DNA of 64,000 bases from an uncultured Alphaproteobacteria bacterium (GTDB taxonomy: Bacteria; Pseudomonadota; Alphaproteobacteria; HIMB59; GCA-002718135). The translations under genes and the position numbers were made by a program. Shown here piece by piece: positions 56,108 through 63,171 of the stretch. Below the pieces are notes generated by a model that did not search any database, was not told the DNA's origin, and saw only the letters and a list, made by a program, of their open reading frames with translations. The stretch's first letter is position 1; every line of letters begins with the position of its first letter. The stretch covers positions 64,169-128,168 of the forward strand of contig CACMPM010000001.1 in NCBI GenBank assembly GCA_902615625.1, in the 5' to 3' direction.

Positions 56108-57118
56108 ATGATAAATAATATATTTTCCAAATTTTTGTTAAGATTTCTTCTTCTTTTGTTTTGTTCCTTTTTTATTCTTGAAATATTTATTAGAGTTGTT
56201 GATGAGAATTGCTATTCATTTTTCCCAGTCTATATTGAAAATGAAATAGAAACATTGCCAAAAAATAAAAATTTTTGTGCGAAATATACTGGTCATCCCA
56301 AAGCATTTTATTCAACAGATGATTATGGCTTAAGAGTAAAAAATAATAAAATTAAAAATAATCAAAATACTTATTTATTAATTGGAGATAGTCAGGCAAT
56401 GGGATATGGCATTAATTTTGATGATCATTTTCTACATAAATATCTAAGTTCTAATAAAAATGCTCATTTAGAAATACTGGCTTCACCAACTTTTAGATTG
56501 AAAAGTTTGAATAATTTTAAAAAAGTAAATGATGACTTTAATTTCCAAAAATATGAAAAAATATTTTTCTTTCTAAACTTATGGGTAGATATTGATAGAT
56601 TTGTATTAAGTTGGGATGAGAATTGGATAATAAAAAACAAAAAATTTGATATTGAGATTAGTAAATATTTTAGATCATACGAATATATAAAAAAAATTGT
56701 TAACTTTTCACAAAAAAGAAAAGGTCAGCCGTATAATTTATATTTTGATTTTCTAACTGATGATGAGATAGAATATTTAATATATGCAATAGTAGATCAA
56801 TACAAATTATTTATTGATACAAATTCAATTAAACAATATCAATTTATAATACTACCACCTGCTTGGTATTTTGATAAAAATCAGTTAAAAAAATTTAATT
56901 ATGGCTTTGAAAATGAAGAATTTTTAAGTTTATTTAATGATTATGATTACTATTATAATAAAATGCAAAATAATTTAGAAATTATTTCTAAAAAACTTAA
57001 AAAAGATGGGATTGATTATTTTTTAATTGATCACTTCGATAATCCAGAAAGAGGTTTTCTTAAAACAGATTATCATTTAAATGAAATTGGTCATGATGAA
57101 GTATTTAAAAAATTTTAG
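56108..57118 (+). CDS. SGNH/GDSL-type hydrolase-like membrane-anchored protein
   Basis: A 336-residue protein with an N-terminal membrane segment (about 9-27) and a periplasmic SGNH-like fold. The block I motif is LIGDSQAMGYG with the nucleophile-type Ser, and the block V motif is TDYHLNEIGHDEVF with Asp and His. Many such proteins act as esterases or acetyltransferase partners on polysaccharides. SGNH proteins are often found with carbamoyltransferase/DUF5989 genes, as here. It follows tRNA-Arg by 20 bases without a Shine-Dalgarno site and overlaps the next gene by 23 bases. Function is inferred. Confidence 0.8.
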   Translation: MINNIFSKFLLRFLLLLFCSFFILEIFIRVVDENCYSFFPVYIENEIETLPKNKNFCAKYTGHPKAFYSTDDYGLRVKNNKIKNNQNTYLLIGDSQAMGYGINFDDHFLHKYLSSNKNAHLEILASPTFRLKSLNNFKKVNDDFNFQKYEKIFFFLNLWVDIDRFVLSWDENWIIKNKKFDIEISKYFRSYEYIKKIVNFSQKRKGQPYNLYFDFLTDDEIEYLIYAIVDQYKLFIDTNSIKQYQFIILPPAWYFDKNQLKKFNYGFENEEFLSLFNDYDYYYNKMQNNLEIISKKLKKDGIDYFLIDHFDNPERGFLKTDYHLNEIGHDEVFKKF

Positions 57119-57689
57119 TTTATTATTTTTAATATTTATTATTTCAAAAACATTTTCTTCAAATGCAAATAATGTATATTTCATTAATTCAACGGCTAAT
57201 AATTTAACTGAAATAGATCAATATTCACTTAAAAATTTTTTAGATATGAAAAGTGTATATCTAATTAGTGATTTTAAAAATATTAATTCGATTTTTGATC
57301 AAGCTGATATTTATGAAGAAATTGCTCAACAAAATACAAATAAAAAAATAATCTTTGTTGATAAATATTATTTAGAATCAATTTTATTTGAGTCTGATTA
57401 TTTTTTATTATCTTGTTCAAGGGATCAAATAGTATGCAATGAAAAAAAAATAATTACCTATAATCAGATGTTTTATCCTTTAATAAACATTCTTCATCAA
57501 AGATTATTAAATTTATATTTTGATTATTATGATCAAAATTTACTATTAATTTTTAATAATACAAATAATGACACTTTACTTAGAAAATATTTTACAAACA
57601 ATTCATTTTTATTTAAGGATATTTTTTACTGTATTGCAGAATCTTTATACCAAATCGAAAGTTGTATTAATGAATTCATTAGTAAGTAG
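57096..57689 (+). CDS. Secreted protein of unknown function
   Basis: About 198 residues with a signal peptide (KNFSLLFLIFIISKTFSSNA) and no recognised domain. The mature part is rich in Phe, Tyr, Asn and Ile and has several cysteines (SCSRDQIVC and two nearer the end). I use ATG 57096, which gives the cleanest signal; ATG at 57081 or 57093 is also possible. It begins inside the SGNH gene and ends 20 bases inside the next gene, so it is tightly bound to the cluster. The helix/strand pattern with VYFINSTANN might be periplasmic-binding-like, but this is not established. Confidence 0.65.
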   Translation: MKYLKNFSLLFLIFIISKTFSSNANNVYFINSTANNLTEIDQYSLKNFLDMKSVYLISDFKNINSIFDQADIYEEIAQQNTNKKIIFVDKYYLESILFESDYFLLSCSRDQIVCNEKKIITYNQMFYPLINILHQRLLNLYFDYYDQNLLLIFNNTNNDTLLRKYFTNNSFLFKDIFYCIAESLYQIESCINEFISK

Positions 57690-59115
57690 ATTAAAACAAG
57701 TTTTTATATTTCTATTCTTTGCACTTATTTTTATTAATGAAAGCGATGTTAAGGCTGACTCTCATGATCAATTAAGTGAAAGTTTAAAACAAAGCCTTAC
57801 AATAGTTATTAATGAAAACGTTTCTGAAGATTTACAAAAAGCAATAGCAAAATATGCAATTGCAATATCACAAAATATATCTGATAAAAATAAAACTACA
57901 TTATCACAATCGACAAGGGAAATGCTTTCTATTTCCGCGAATGGAGAAATAAATGATTTTGCCAAAGTTTACGATTTATTAGCAAATTTAGAAACAATTA
58001 TAGATATCATTTATCCTCATATTTTAGATGAAATGAAAAAACAAAATATTTCGAATGATCTTCAAATTAATGCTTGGTTAGCTTTTAGTGATCTAAAAAC
58101 AGGTATAAAGAATTTTGATGAATCTCAAATCAAAAATTCTCTTAAGGTCATAAGTAAAGCGTTAGTAGCTGATAGTATAAAAGTAGCTAATCAAGAAGTA
58201 GCAGAAAAAGAAACTGAAACGGACAATGCACAAAATAATGAAAATAAAAAAGCTAATTACAATATTGATGATAAAAAGGAGGTAATAGGTAAAGTTCAAA
58301 AATCAGGAAAAAAAGGCTTTTTTGTTGACGATATACAACTTAAAAAAAGAAATAAAGTTTCAACTAATTCCCTTTTGACATGTGGAGAAAGTTCAACAGG
58401 ATGTCAATTTATATTAGATAAAAAAACATCTTTTTACTTAAAAAATAAAACTAAAATTATTATAAATTCTTATTCTGTCGACGCTGATGGTACTCAATTT
58501 ATCAAAGCTTGTCTTCTTGAGGGAGGGTTTTATTTTAAGACATTAAGAAAAACAAATTCACAACTTACCACTAATATAAAAAATAATGGTACAAATTATT
58601 ATGATTCTGTAATTTCTAAAGGTCCCGATGCAAAATTAGGAGTATCAATTGAAAATAATCTTGATGTCGTCAATGCGGGCGGAACTGATGTTGCTATATT
58701 TAGAATCTATTCTGAAAATGCTGCTACTAAACTAGCTAATATTAGTACTTCAAGCATTTCAGATATCTCTAACAAATATAATGTTCCTTTAATCGATGTT
58801 CTTCCATCTATAACAAATGATTATGGCGATCCTTGTATTAATCCAAATTTTGGTGAAATATCTATTAAAGTACAAGAAACAAATACAAGTACATGTACTC
58901 ATGATCATGCTCATAATGAAAATGAATCACATGAAGATGATTTTGATGAAGGAGAATATGATTTAGGTGACAATTGTAATCCAGATATTGTAATTCCATA
59001 TATTATTTGTCCTGATGATTTTAGTTGTACTTTACATGGAAAAGATCCAAAAAAAGATCCAAATGTTACACCTGATCCAAATGTTGATCCAGGTGATGAT
59101 CATCACTCAGGATAA
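57670..59115 (+). CDS. Secreted FecR-like domain protein with His/Asp-rich tail
   Basis: A 481-residue exported protein starting at ATG 57670 (signal ends near Ala29); an upstream in-frame ATG would lie deep in the previous gene. Residues 30-200 are helical and Lys/Glu/Asn rich. Residues about 204-295 fit the FecR beta-fold: VIGKVQKSGKKGFFVDD, TSFYLKNKTKIIINSYSVDA and a FIKACLLEGGFYFKTL strand pair. The C-terminus (from 408) is Cys-, His- and Asp-rich (CTHDHAHNENESHEDD, then DPNVDPGDDHHSG), suggesting metal binding. Unlike classic FecR it has no cytoplasmic anti-sigma part and no sigma-factor gene beside it. Function is unknown. Confidence 0.72.
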   Translation: MNSLVSRLKQVFIFLFFALIFINESDVKADSHDQLSESLKQSLTIVINENVSEDLQKAIAKYAIAISQNISDKNKTTLSQSTREMLSISANGEINDFAKVYDLLANLETIIDIIYPHILDEMKKQNISNDLQINAWLAFSDLKTGIKNFDESQIKNSLKVISKALVADSIKVANQEVAEKETETDNAQNNENKKANYNIDDKKEVIGKVQKSGKKGFFVDDIQLKKRNKVSTNSLLTCGESSTGCQFILDKKTSFYLKNKTKIIINSYSVDADGTQFIKACLLEGGFYFKTLRKTNSQLTTNIKNNGTNYYDSVISKGPDAKLGVSIENNLDVVNAGGTDVAIFRIYSENAATKLANISTSSISDISNKYNVPLIDVLPSITNDYGDPCINPNFGEISIKVQETNTSTCTHDHAHNENESHEDDFDEGEYDLGDNCNPDIVIPYIICPDDFSCTLHGKDPKKDPNVTPDPNVDPGDDHHSG

Positions 59116-59130
59116 TATAATTAAGTTTGC

Positions 59131-59862
59131 ATGACATCATTTAATTTCAAATCAATATTTAAAACAATTAATAAAAAAAATAATTCCTTAAATAATCAAG
59201 AATCTGATTTTTTGAATAATTTTGGTTTAGCTGAATTTGGAAGTGCTTTAGATATGCTTGCTGCTGCTGAATTAACTACAACTAATAAATTAAAAAAAGG
59301 GTATTTAAATCACGCCATAGATGAATTCAGGCACGCGCAATTATTTTTTAAGCATGCCAAAAATTTAATTAATAATTCTAATAATAATTCCGCTAATGTT
59401 TCTGGTGTTGCTGAAATTGGTGAAAGAATAAGATATCTAAATTTTATTGGAGAAAAACCAATTTACAGTGAATTAAATGAGCTTGATTTTATCAATTTTG
59501 TAATGATATCAGAAGCTGCAGCAGAGAAATATTTTACAAAACTCTCAAATAATAAAAATTTTAATTCAGAAACAAGAGCACTATTCTCATTAATAGCTAA
59601 AGAGGAGGGTCATCATGTTTTATATGCAAAGAAGGAATTAGAAAAGAGACGAAAGAGTGGTGTTAAAGGAATATATAAATCTTACCTTTATATTAAATGG
59701 TTTCGATTTAAAACTGATTTACTTTCTAATACGAGAAAAATTTGGACAAAAATTGGAGACTTAATTCTTGCATTAATATTTTTCATTTTTATTCCAATAA
59801 ATAAAATATTTTTTAAAAAAAATTACAAATTTAATACATATGATCCTCGATCTATGATATGA
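59131..59862 (+). CDS. Ferritin-like diiron protein with C-terminal membrane segment
   Basis: A 243-residue four-helix-bundle protein with diiron-type ligands. These are Glu47, the Glu65-X-X-His68 pair in DEFRHAQLF, Glu128/Glu132 in SEAAAEKYF and Glu158/Glu159-X-X-His161/His162 in KEEGHHVLYA. After the bundle comes a basic stretch and a hydrophobic segment (about 207-226) that should anchor it in the membrane. This resembles carboxylate-bridged diiron oxygenase/rubrerythrin-like folds more than iron-storage ferritin. It lies 15 bases after the FecR-like gene and overlaps the carbamoyltransferase gene by 4 bases. A modifying oxidation reaction is inferred, not shown. Confidence 0.75.
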   Translation: MTSFNFKSIFKTINKKNNSLNNQESDFLNNFGLAEFGSALDMLAAAELTTTNKLKKGYLNHAIDEFRHAQLFFKHAKNLINNSNNNSANVSGVAEIGERIRYLNFIGEKPIYSELNELDFINFVMISEAAAEKYFTKLSNNKNFNSETRALFSLIAKEEGHHVLYAKKELEKRRKSGVKGIYKSYLYIKWFRFKTDLLSNTRKIWTKIGDLILALIFFIFIPINKIFFKKNYKFNTYDPRSMI

Positions 59863-61604
59863 ATAAATATGTCCTTGGAATATCATGTTATTTCCACGAC
59901 TCCTCTGTCTCTTTAGTTAAAAATGGTAAAATAATATCAGCAGTCCAAGAAGAGCGTTTCACTGGAATTAAAGGTGATTCATCATTTCCTTCTAGGTCAA
60001 TAGAGTGGTGTTTAAATTCAAATAATCTTAAAATTTCTGATATTAATTATATTGTTTTTTATGAAAAACCTCTTAAAAAATTTCTTCGTATTTTAAATTC
60101 TTCAATAGAATATTTTCCCAAATCAAGAAGTTTTTTTGTTTCACAAATGAAGAGATGGTTGTCAGAAAAAATATGGACAAAAACAAATATAGTTAAAAAA
60201 TTAAAATTTTCTTCCGATAAAATATTATTTTGTCAACATCACCTATCACATGCTTCAAGTATTTATTATACGAATAACCTAAGCCATAGTTGTATCATGG
60301 TTAATGATGGTATTGGAGAAGATCAAAGTTTTTCTATATGGTCAGGAGAAAAAAATAAAATTAAATTGCTAGATGAAATTTTATTTCCTAAATCTTTAGG
60401 TTTATTTTATTCAACGATGACGTCTTTTCTCGGGCATCAAATAAATGAAGGGGAAAATAAAGTTATGAGTATGTCTGCTTATGGTAATAATTCCCTAGAT
60501 AATAAATTAAATAAAGTCATATCAATTTCAGACAAAAATATTTTTCATCAAAATATGGATTATTTTGAATATCAATTTAGTCTATACAATAATTTTTCAA
60601 ATAAACTTACTAATTTACTAGGAGATCCTAGAACACCTAACACTGAATTTTTAAATAAAGATCTCGTTCTTCTTAGTGATAAATCTAAAAAATACGCCAA
60701 CATTGCTTATTCTACTCAAAAAATTACAGAAGACATAATTGAAAGACAATCTAATCATGCATATGAAATTTTTCCTTCAGATAATATGTGTTTATCAGGT
60801 GGTGTACATTTAAATTGTAAAGCAAATAATGAGTCATTTAAAAATTCTAAATTTAAAAACATTTATATAAATTTCTGCCCTTCTGACTCCGGGGGTTCTA
60901 TTGGTGCTTCATTGTGGGCTTGGAATAATGTTATAGAAAAAAATGAAAATATATTAAATCAAGATGTGTATTTAGGCCCTTCTTTTGATAATGACTTCAT
61001 TGAAGAGACTCTAAAAGATCTAAAAATTAACTACACTAAATTTAATACTTACAAAGAGTTACTTTCAGATGCTTCAAACTATTTACTTAAAAATAAAATA
61101 ATATGTTGGTTTCAAGGTAAATTAGAGTTTGGAAAAAGAGCTCTAGGGAATAGATCGATATTAGCAAGACCTGATAATAAAAAATTATCCCAAAAGATAA
61201 ATAATGAAATTAAAAATAGAGAATCCTTTCAGCCATTTGCATCATCAGTTTTATATGAAAAGGCTGAAGAATATTTTGATATCGATAGTAAATTTAAAAA
61301 TAGTTACAAATATATGAGTGTTGTTGCATATGACAATAAAAAAAATACTAATAAACTCAGTGGTGTTCTTCATGTAGATAATTCTTGCAGAATACAATTA
61401 GTTGAAGAAACAGATAACACTTTATATTATAATTTAATAAAAAATTTTTTTCATTTATCAAACATACCTCTTTTACTGAATACTTCGTTAAATTTAAAAG
61501 GAGAACCAATTGTTGATAATCCAATAAAAGCTATTTCAACTTTTTTAAGATCTAATTGTGACTTAATGTATATTGGTAATTTTAAAATTTATAAAAATGA
61601 TTAA
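59859..61604 (+). CDS. Carbamoyltransferase (NodU/CmcH/TobZ family)
   Basis: An O-carbamoyltransferase that uses carbamoyl phosphate and ATP to carbamoylate a hydroxyl on a small molecule or glycan. The N-terminal Kae1-like domain has LGISCYFHDSSVSLV, metal site HHLSHA (127-132), NEGENKVMSMSAYG, and CLSGGVHLNCKAN. The C-terminal domain has WFQGKLEFGKRALGNRSILA and FQPFASSVL. At 581 residues it is full length. It is coupled by overlap to the ferritin-like gene before and the DUF5989 gene after. The acceptor is unknown. Confidence 0.93.
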   Translation: MNKYVLGISCYFHDSSVSLVKNGKIISAVQEERFTGIKGDSSFPSRSIEWCLNSNNLKISDINYIVFYEKPLKKFLRILNSSIEYFPKSRSFFVSQMKRWLSEKIWTKTNIVKKLKFSSDKILFCQHHLSHASSIYYTNNLSHSCIMVNDGIGEDQSFSIWSGEKNKIKLLDEILFPKSLGLFYSTMTSFLGHQINEGENKVMSMSAYGNNSLDNKLNKVISISDKNIFHQNMDYFEYQFSLYNNFSNKLTNLLGDPRTPNTEFLNKDLVLLSDKSKKYANIAYSTQKITEDIIERQSNHAYEIFPSDNMCLSGGVHLNCKANNESFKNSKFKNIYINFCPSDSGGSIGASLWAWNNVIEKNENILNQDVYLGPSFDNDFIEETLKDLKINYTKFNTYKELLSDASNYLLKNKIICWFQGKLEFGKRALGNRSILARPDNKKLSQKINNEIKNRESFQPFASSVLYEKAEEYFDIDSKFKNSYKYMSVVAYDNKKNTNKLSGVLHVDNSCRIQLVEETDNTLYYNLIKNFFHLSNIPLLLNTSLNLKGEPIVDNPIKAISTFLRSNCDLMYIGNFKIYKND

Positions 61605-61782
61605 TTTTATAAAAAGTTTTATTTCTAGAATTGAAACATTTTTTCAACTTTTTTCCTTTGTTTTTAAAAATCTTGATTTTGGAAAATTATTGTTAATCTT
61701 CGCCTTATTTATTGCATCAATTTTATTTTTGGTATTTAAACTTTTTGAGTTTATGGCACCGTTTACATACTTAGCCTTATAA
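61597..61782 (+). CDS. DUF5989 family small membrane protein
   Basis: A ~61-residue protein with one membrane segment (about 30-50) and the family ending FMAPFTYLAL, close to the APF[IT]YTLF signature of DUF5989. I start it at ATG 61597, overlapping the carbamoyltransferase end by 8 bases; an earlier in-frame ATG (61573) lies further inside that gene. DUF5989 proteins typically sit beside carbamoyltransferases, often with an SxtJ-type membrane protein. No SxtJ homologue is seen here. Confidence 0.8.
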   Translation: MINFIKSFISRIETFFQLFSFVFKNLDFGKLLLIFALFIASILFLVFKLFEFMAPFTYLAL

Positions 61783-61837
61783 TTTAAATTAAATTTAAAT
61801 ATTATTATATTTATGATATTATAATAAATAAATAATT

Positions 61838-62179
61838 ATGAAATATAATCTAAGTTGTCATTGCGGAGCTGTTCAAATTGAAGTTTTATCAGATTTAAAA
61901 ACTATAAAACAATGTAACTGTTCGATTTGTAAAAGAAAAAACGCTAAAATGGCAATGGTATCTAAAGAATCTTTATCAATAATTAAGGGAGAAGAATATT
62001 TAACTTCATATAAATTTAATACAATGATTGCTGAACATTTTTTTTGTAGGATTTGTGGTATATACACTCATCACAATAGGAGAAGTGATCCAAATGGTGC
62101 TGCAGTAAACATAGGTTGCATAGATGCAATTGATCCTTTTGAATACAATGCTGATTTTATTGATATGAAAAATAAATAA
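61838..62179 (+). CDS. GFA/CENP-V family zinc protein
   Basis: A 113-residue protein of the glutathione-dependent formaldehyde-activating (GFA) type. Zinc cysteines are Cys7 and Cys9 (SCHCGAV), Cys26, Cys28 and Cys31 (CNCSICKRKN), and Cys70 and Cys73 (CRICGIYTHH). Many members have no proven formaldehyde role. It lies 4 bases before iolC on the same strand, so it may be transcribed with the inositol genes, but could equally be unrelated. Confidence 0.9.
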   Translation: MKYNLSCHCGAVQIEVLSDLKTIKQCNCSICKRKNAKMAMVSKESLSIIKGEEYLTSYKFNTMIAEHFFCRICGIYTHHNRRSDPNGAAVNIGCIDAIDPFEYNADFIDMKNK

Positions 62180-62183
62180 TTCT

Positions 62184-63170
62184 ATGTCATTTGAATTTTT
62201 AATTTCTAAAATTCAAAAAAATAATTTTTTACTTATAGGAAGAGCAGGAGTGGATATATACCCTGACCCACCAGGAACAAAAACTGAAAATGCTAAATCA
62301 TTTGTTACTCATCTGGGAGGATCTTCTGCAAATATGGGTGTTCAATTAACTCTGTTTGGTGGTAATTGTAACTTACTCACCCGAGTCTCTGACGATGCTT
62401 TAGGCAGATTTGCAATTAATCAACTAAATCATTATGGTGTTAAGAATAAATTAGTAAAATTTGAAAAAAATGAAACAAGAATTTCATTTGCTATAGTTGA
62501 AACCACAGTTAAAGATCATCAATCAATTATTTACAGACATAAAGCTTCTGATTTATTTTTAAATAAAGATGATATTGAGAATGCTAATATACAAAACTTT
62601 GATTGTCTATTAATTACCGGAACTTCTCTAGCAGCTGAACCTTCAAGGAGTGCTACTTTATATGCTTTAGATATAGCAAATAAAAATAATATTCCTGTAA
62701 TTATGGATATTGATTATAGACCATATACTTGGGAATCATCAAATAAAGCAAAAGAAGTTTATAATTTAGCAGTAAATAAATGTAGTGGTGTAATTGGAAA
62801 TGATGATGAGTTTGGAGTATTAGCTGGTGATTACAATAATGGTTTGGATCATGCTAAACAATTAGCAAAAAATGTAAGCTTAATTATTTATAAAAAAGGT
62901 GAAAAAGGTTCTATTACTTTTGCAATGAATAAAGAAATAAAAAAAGGTATATTTCCCGTAAAACCTTTAAAACCAACTGGAGCTGGTGATGCATTTATGG
63001 GATCATTAATAGGATCAATGTTAAAGGCTAATGATTTAGAAAAATCTATAGAGATAGGTTCAGCCGCAGCAGCAATTGTAGTAACAAAAGTTGGTTGTGC
63101 ACCAGCAATGCCTAATTTGAATGAAATTTTGGAGTTTATCAAATATAATAAAATTAATGAAGGAGAATAA
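62184..63170 (+). CDS. iolC: 5-dehydro-2-deoxygluconokinase IolC
   Basis: IolC phosphorylates 2-deoxy-5-keto-D-gluconate in myo-inositol catabolism. It is a PfkB sugar kinase of 328 residues: IGRAGVDIYPDPPGT at the start (typical of IolC), HLGGSSANMGVQLTLFGG, RVSDDALGRFAINQL, and the catalytic PTGAGDAFMGSLIGS near the end. The following gene, iolB, begins 1 base after its stop, which supports the inositol assignment over other PfkB kinases. Confidence 0.93.
   Translation: MSFEFLISKIQKNNFLLIGRAGVDIYPDPPGTKTENAKSFVTHLGGSSANMGVQLTLFGGNCNLLTRVSDDALGRFAINQLNHYGVKNKLVKFEKNETRISFAIVETTVKDHQSIIYRHKASDLFLNKDDIENANIQNFDCLLITGTSLAAEPSRSATLYALDIANKNNIPVIMDIDYRPYTWESSNKAKEVYNLAVNKCSGVIGNDDEFGVLAGDYNNGLDHAKQLAKNVSLIIYKKGEKGSITFAMNKEIKKGIFPVKPLKPTGAGDAFMGSLIGSMLKANDLEKSIEIGSAAAAIVVTKVGCAPAMPNLNEILEFIKYNKINEGE
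63160..63165 (+). promoter_or_regulatory. Ribosome binding site of iolB
   Basis: AAGGAG 6 bases upstream of the iolB ATG and inside the last codons of iolC. It is one of the few canonical sites in the window and fixes the iolB start at 63172. Confidence 0.8.
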
Positions 63171-63171
63171 T

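Noticed and set aside
61783-61837. A/T inverted repeats after the DUF5989 gene as a terminator
   Set aside because: Stems are imperfect and contain almost no G or C, with no following T-tract.
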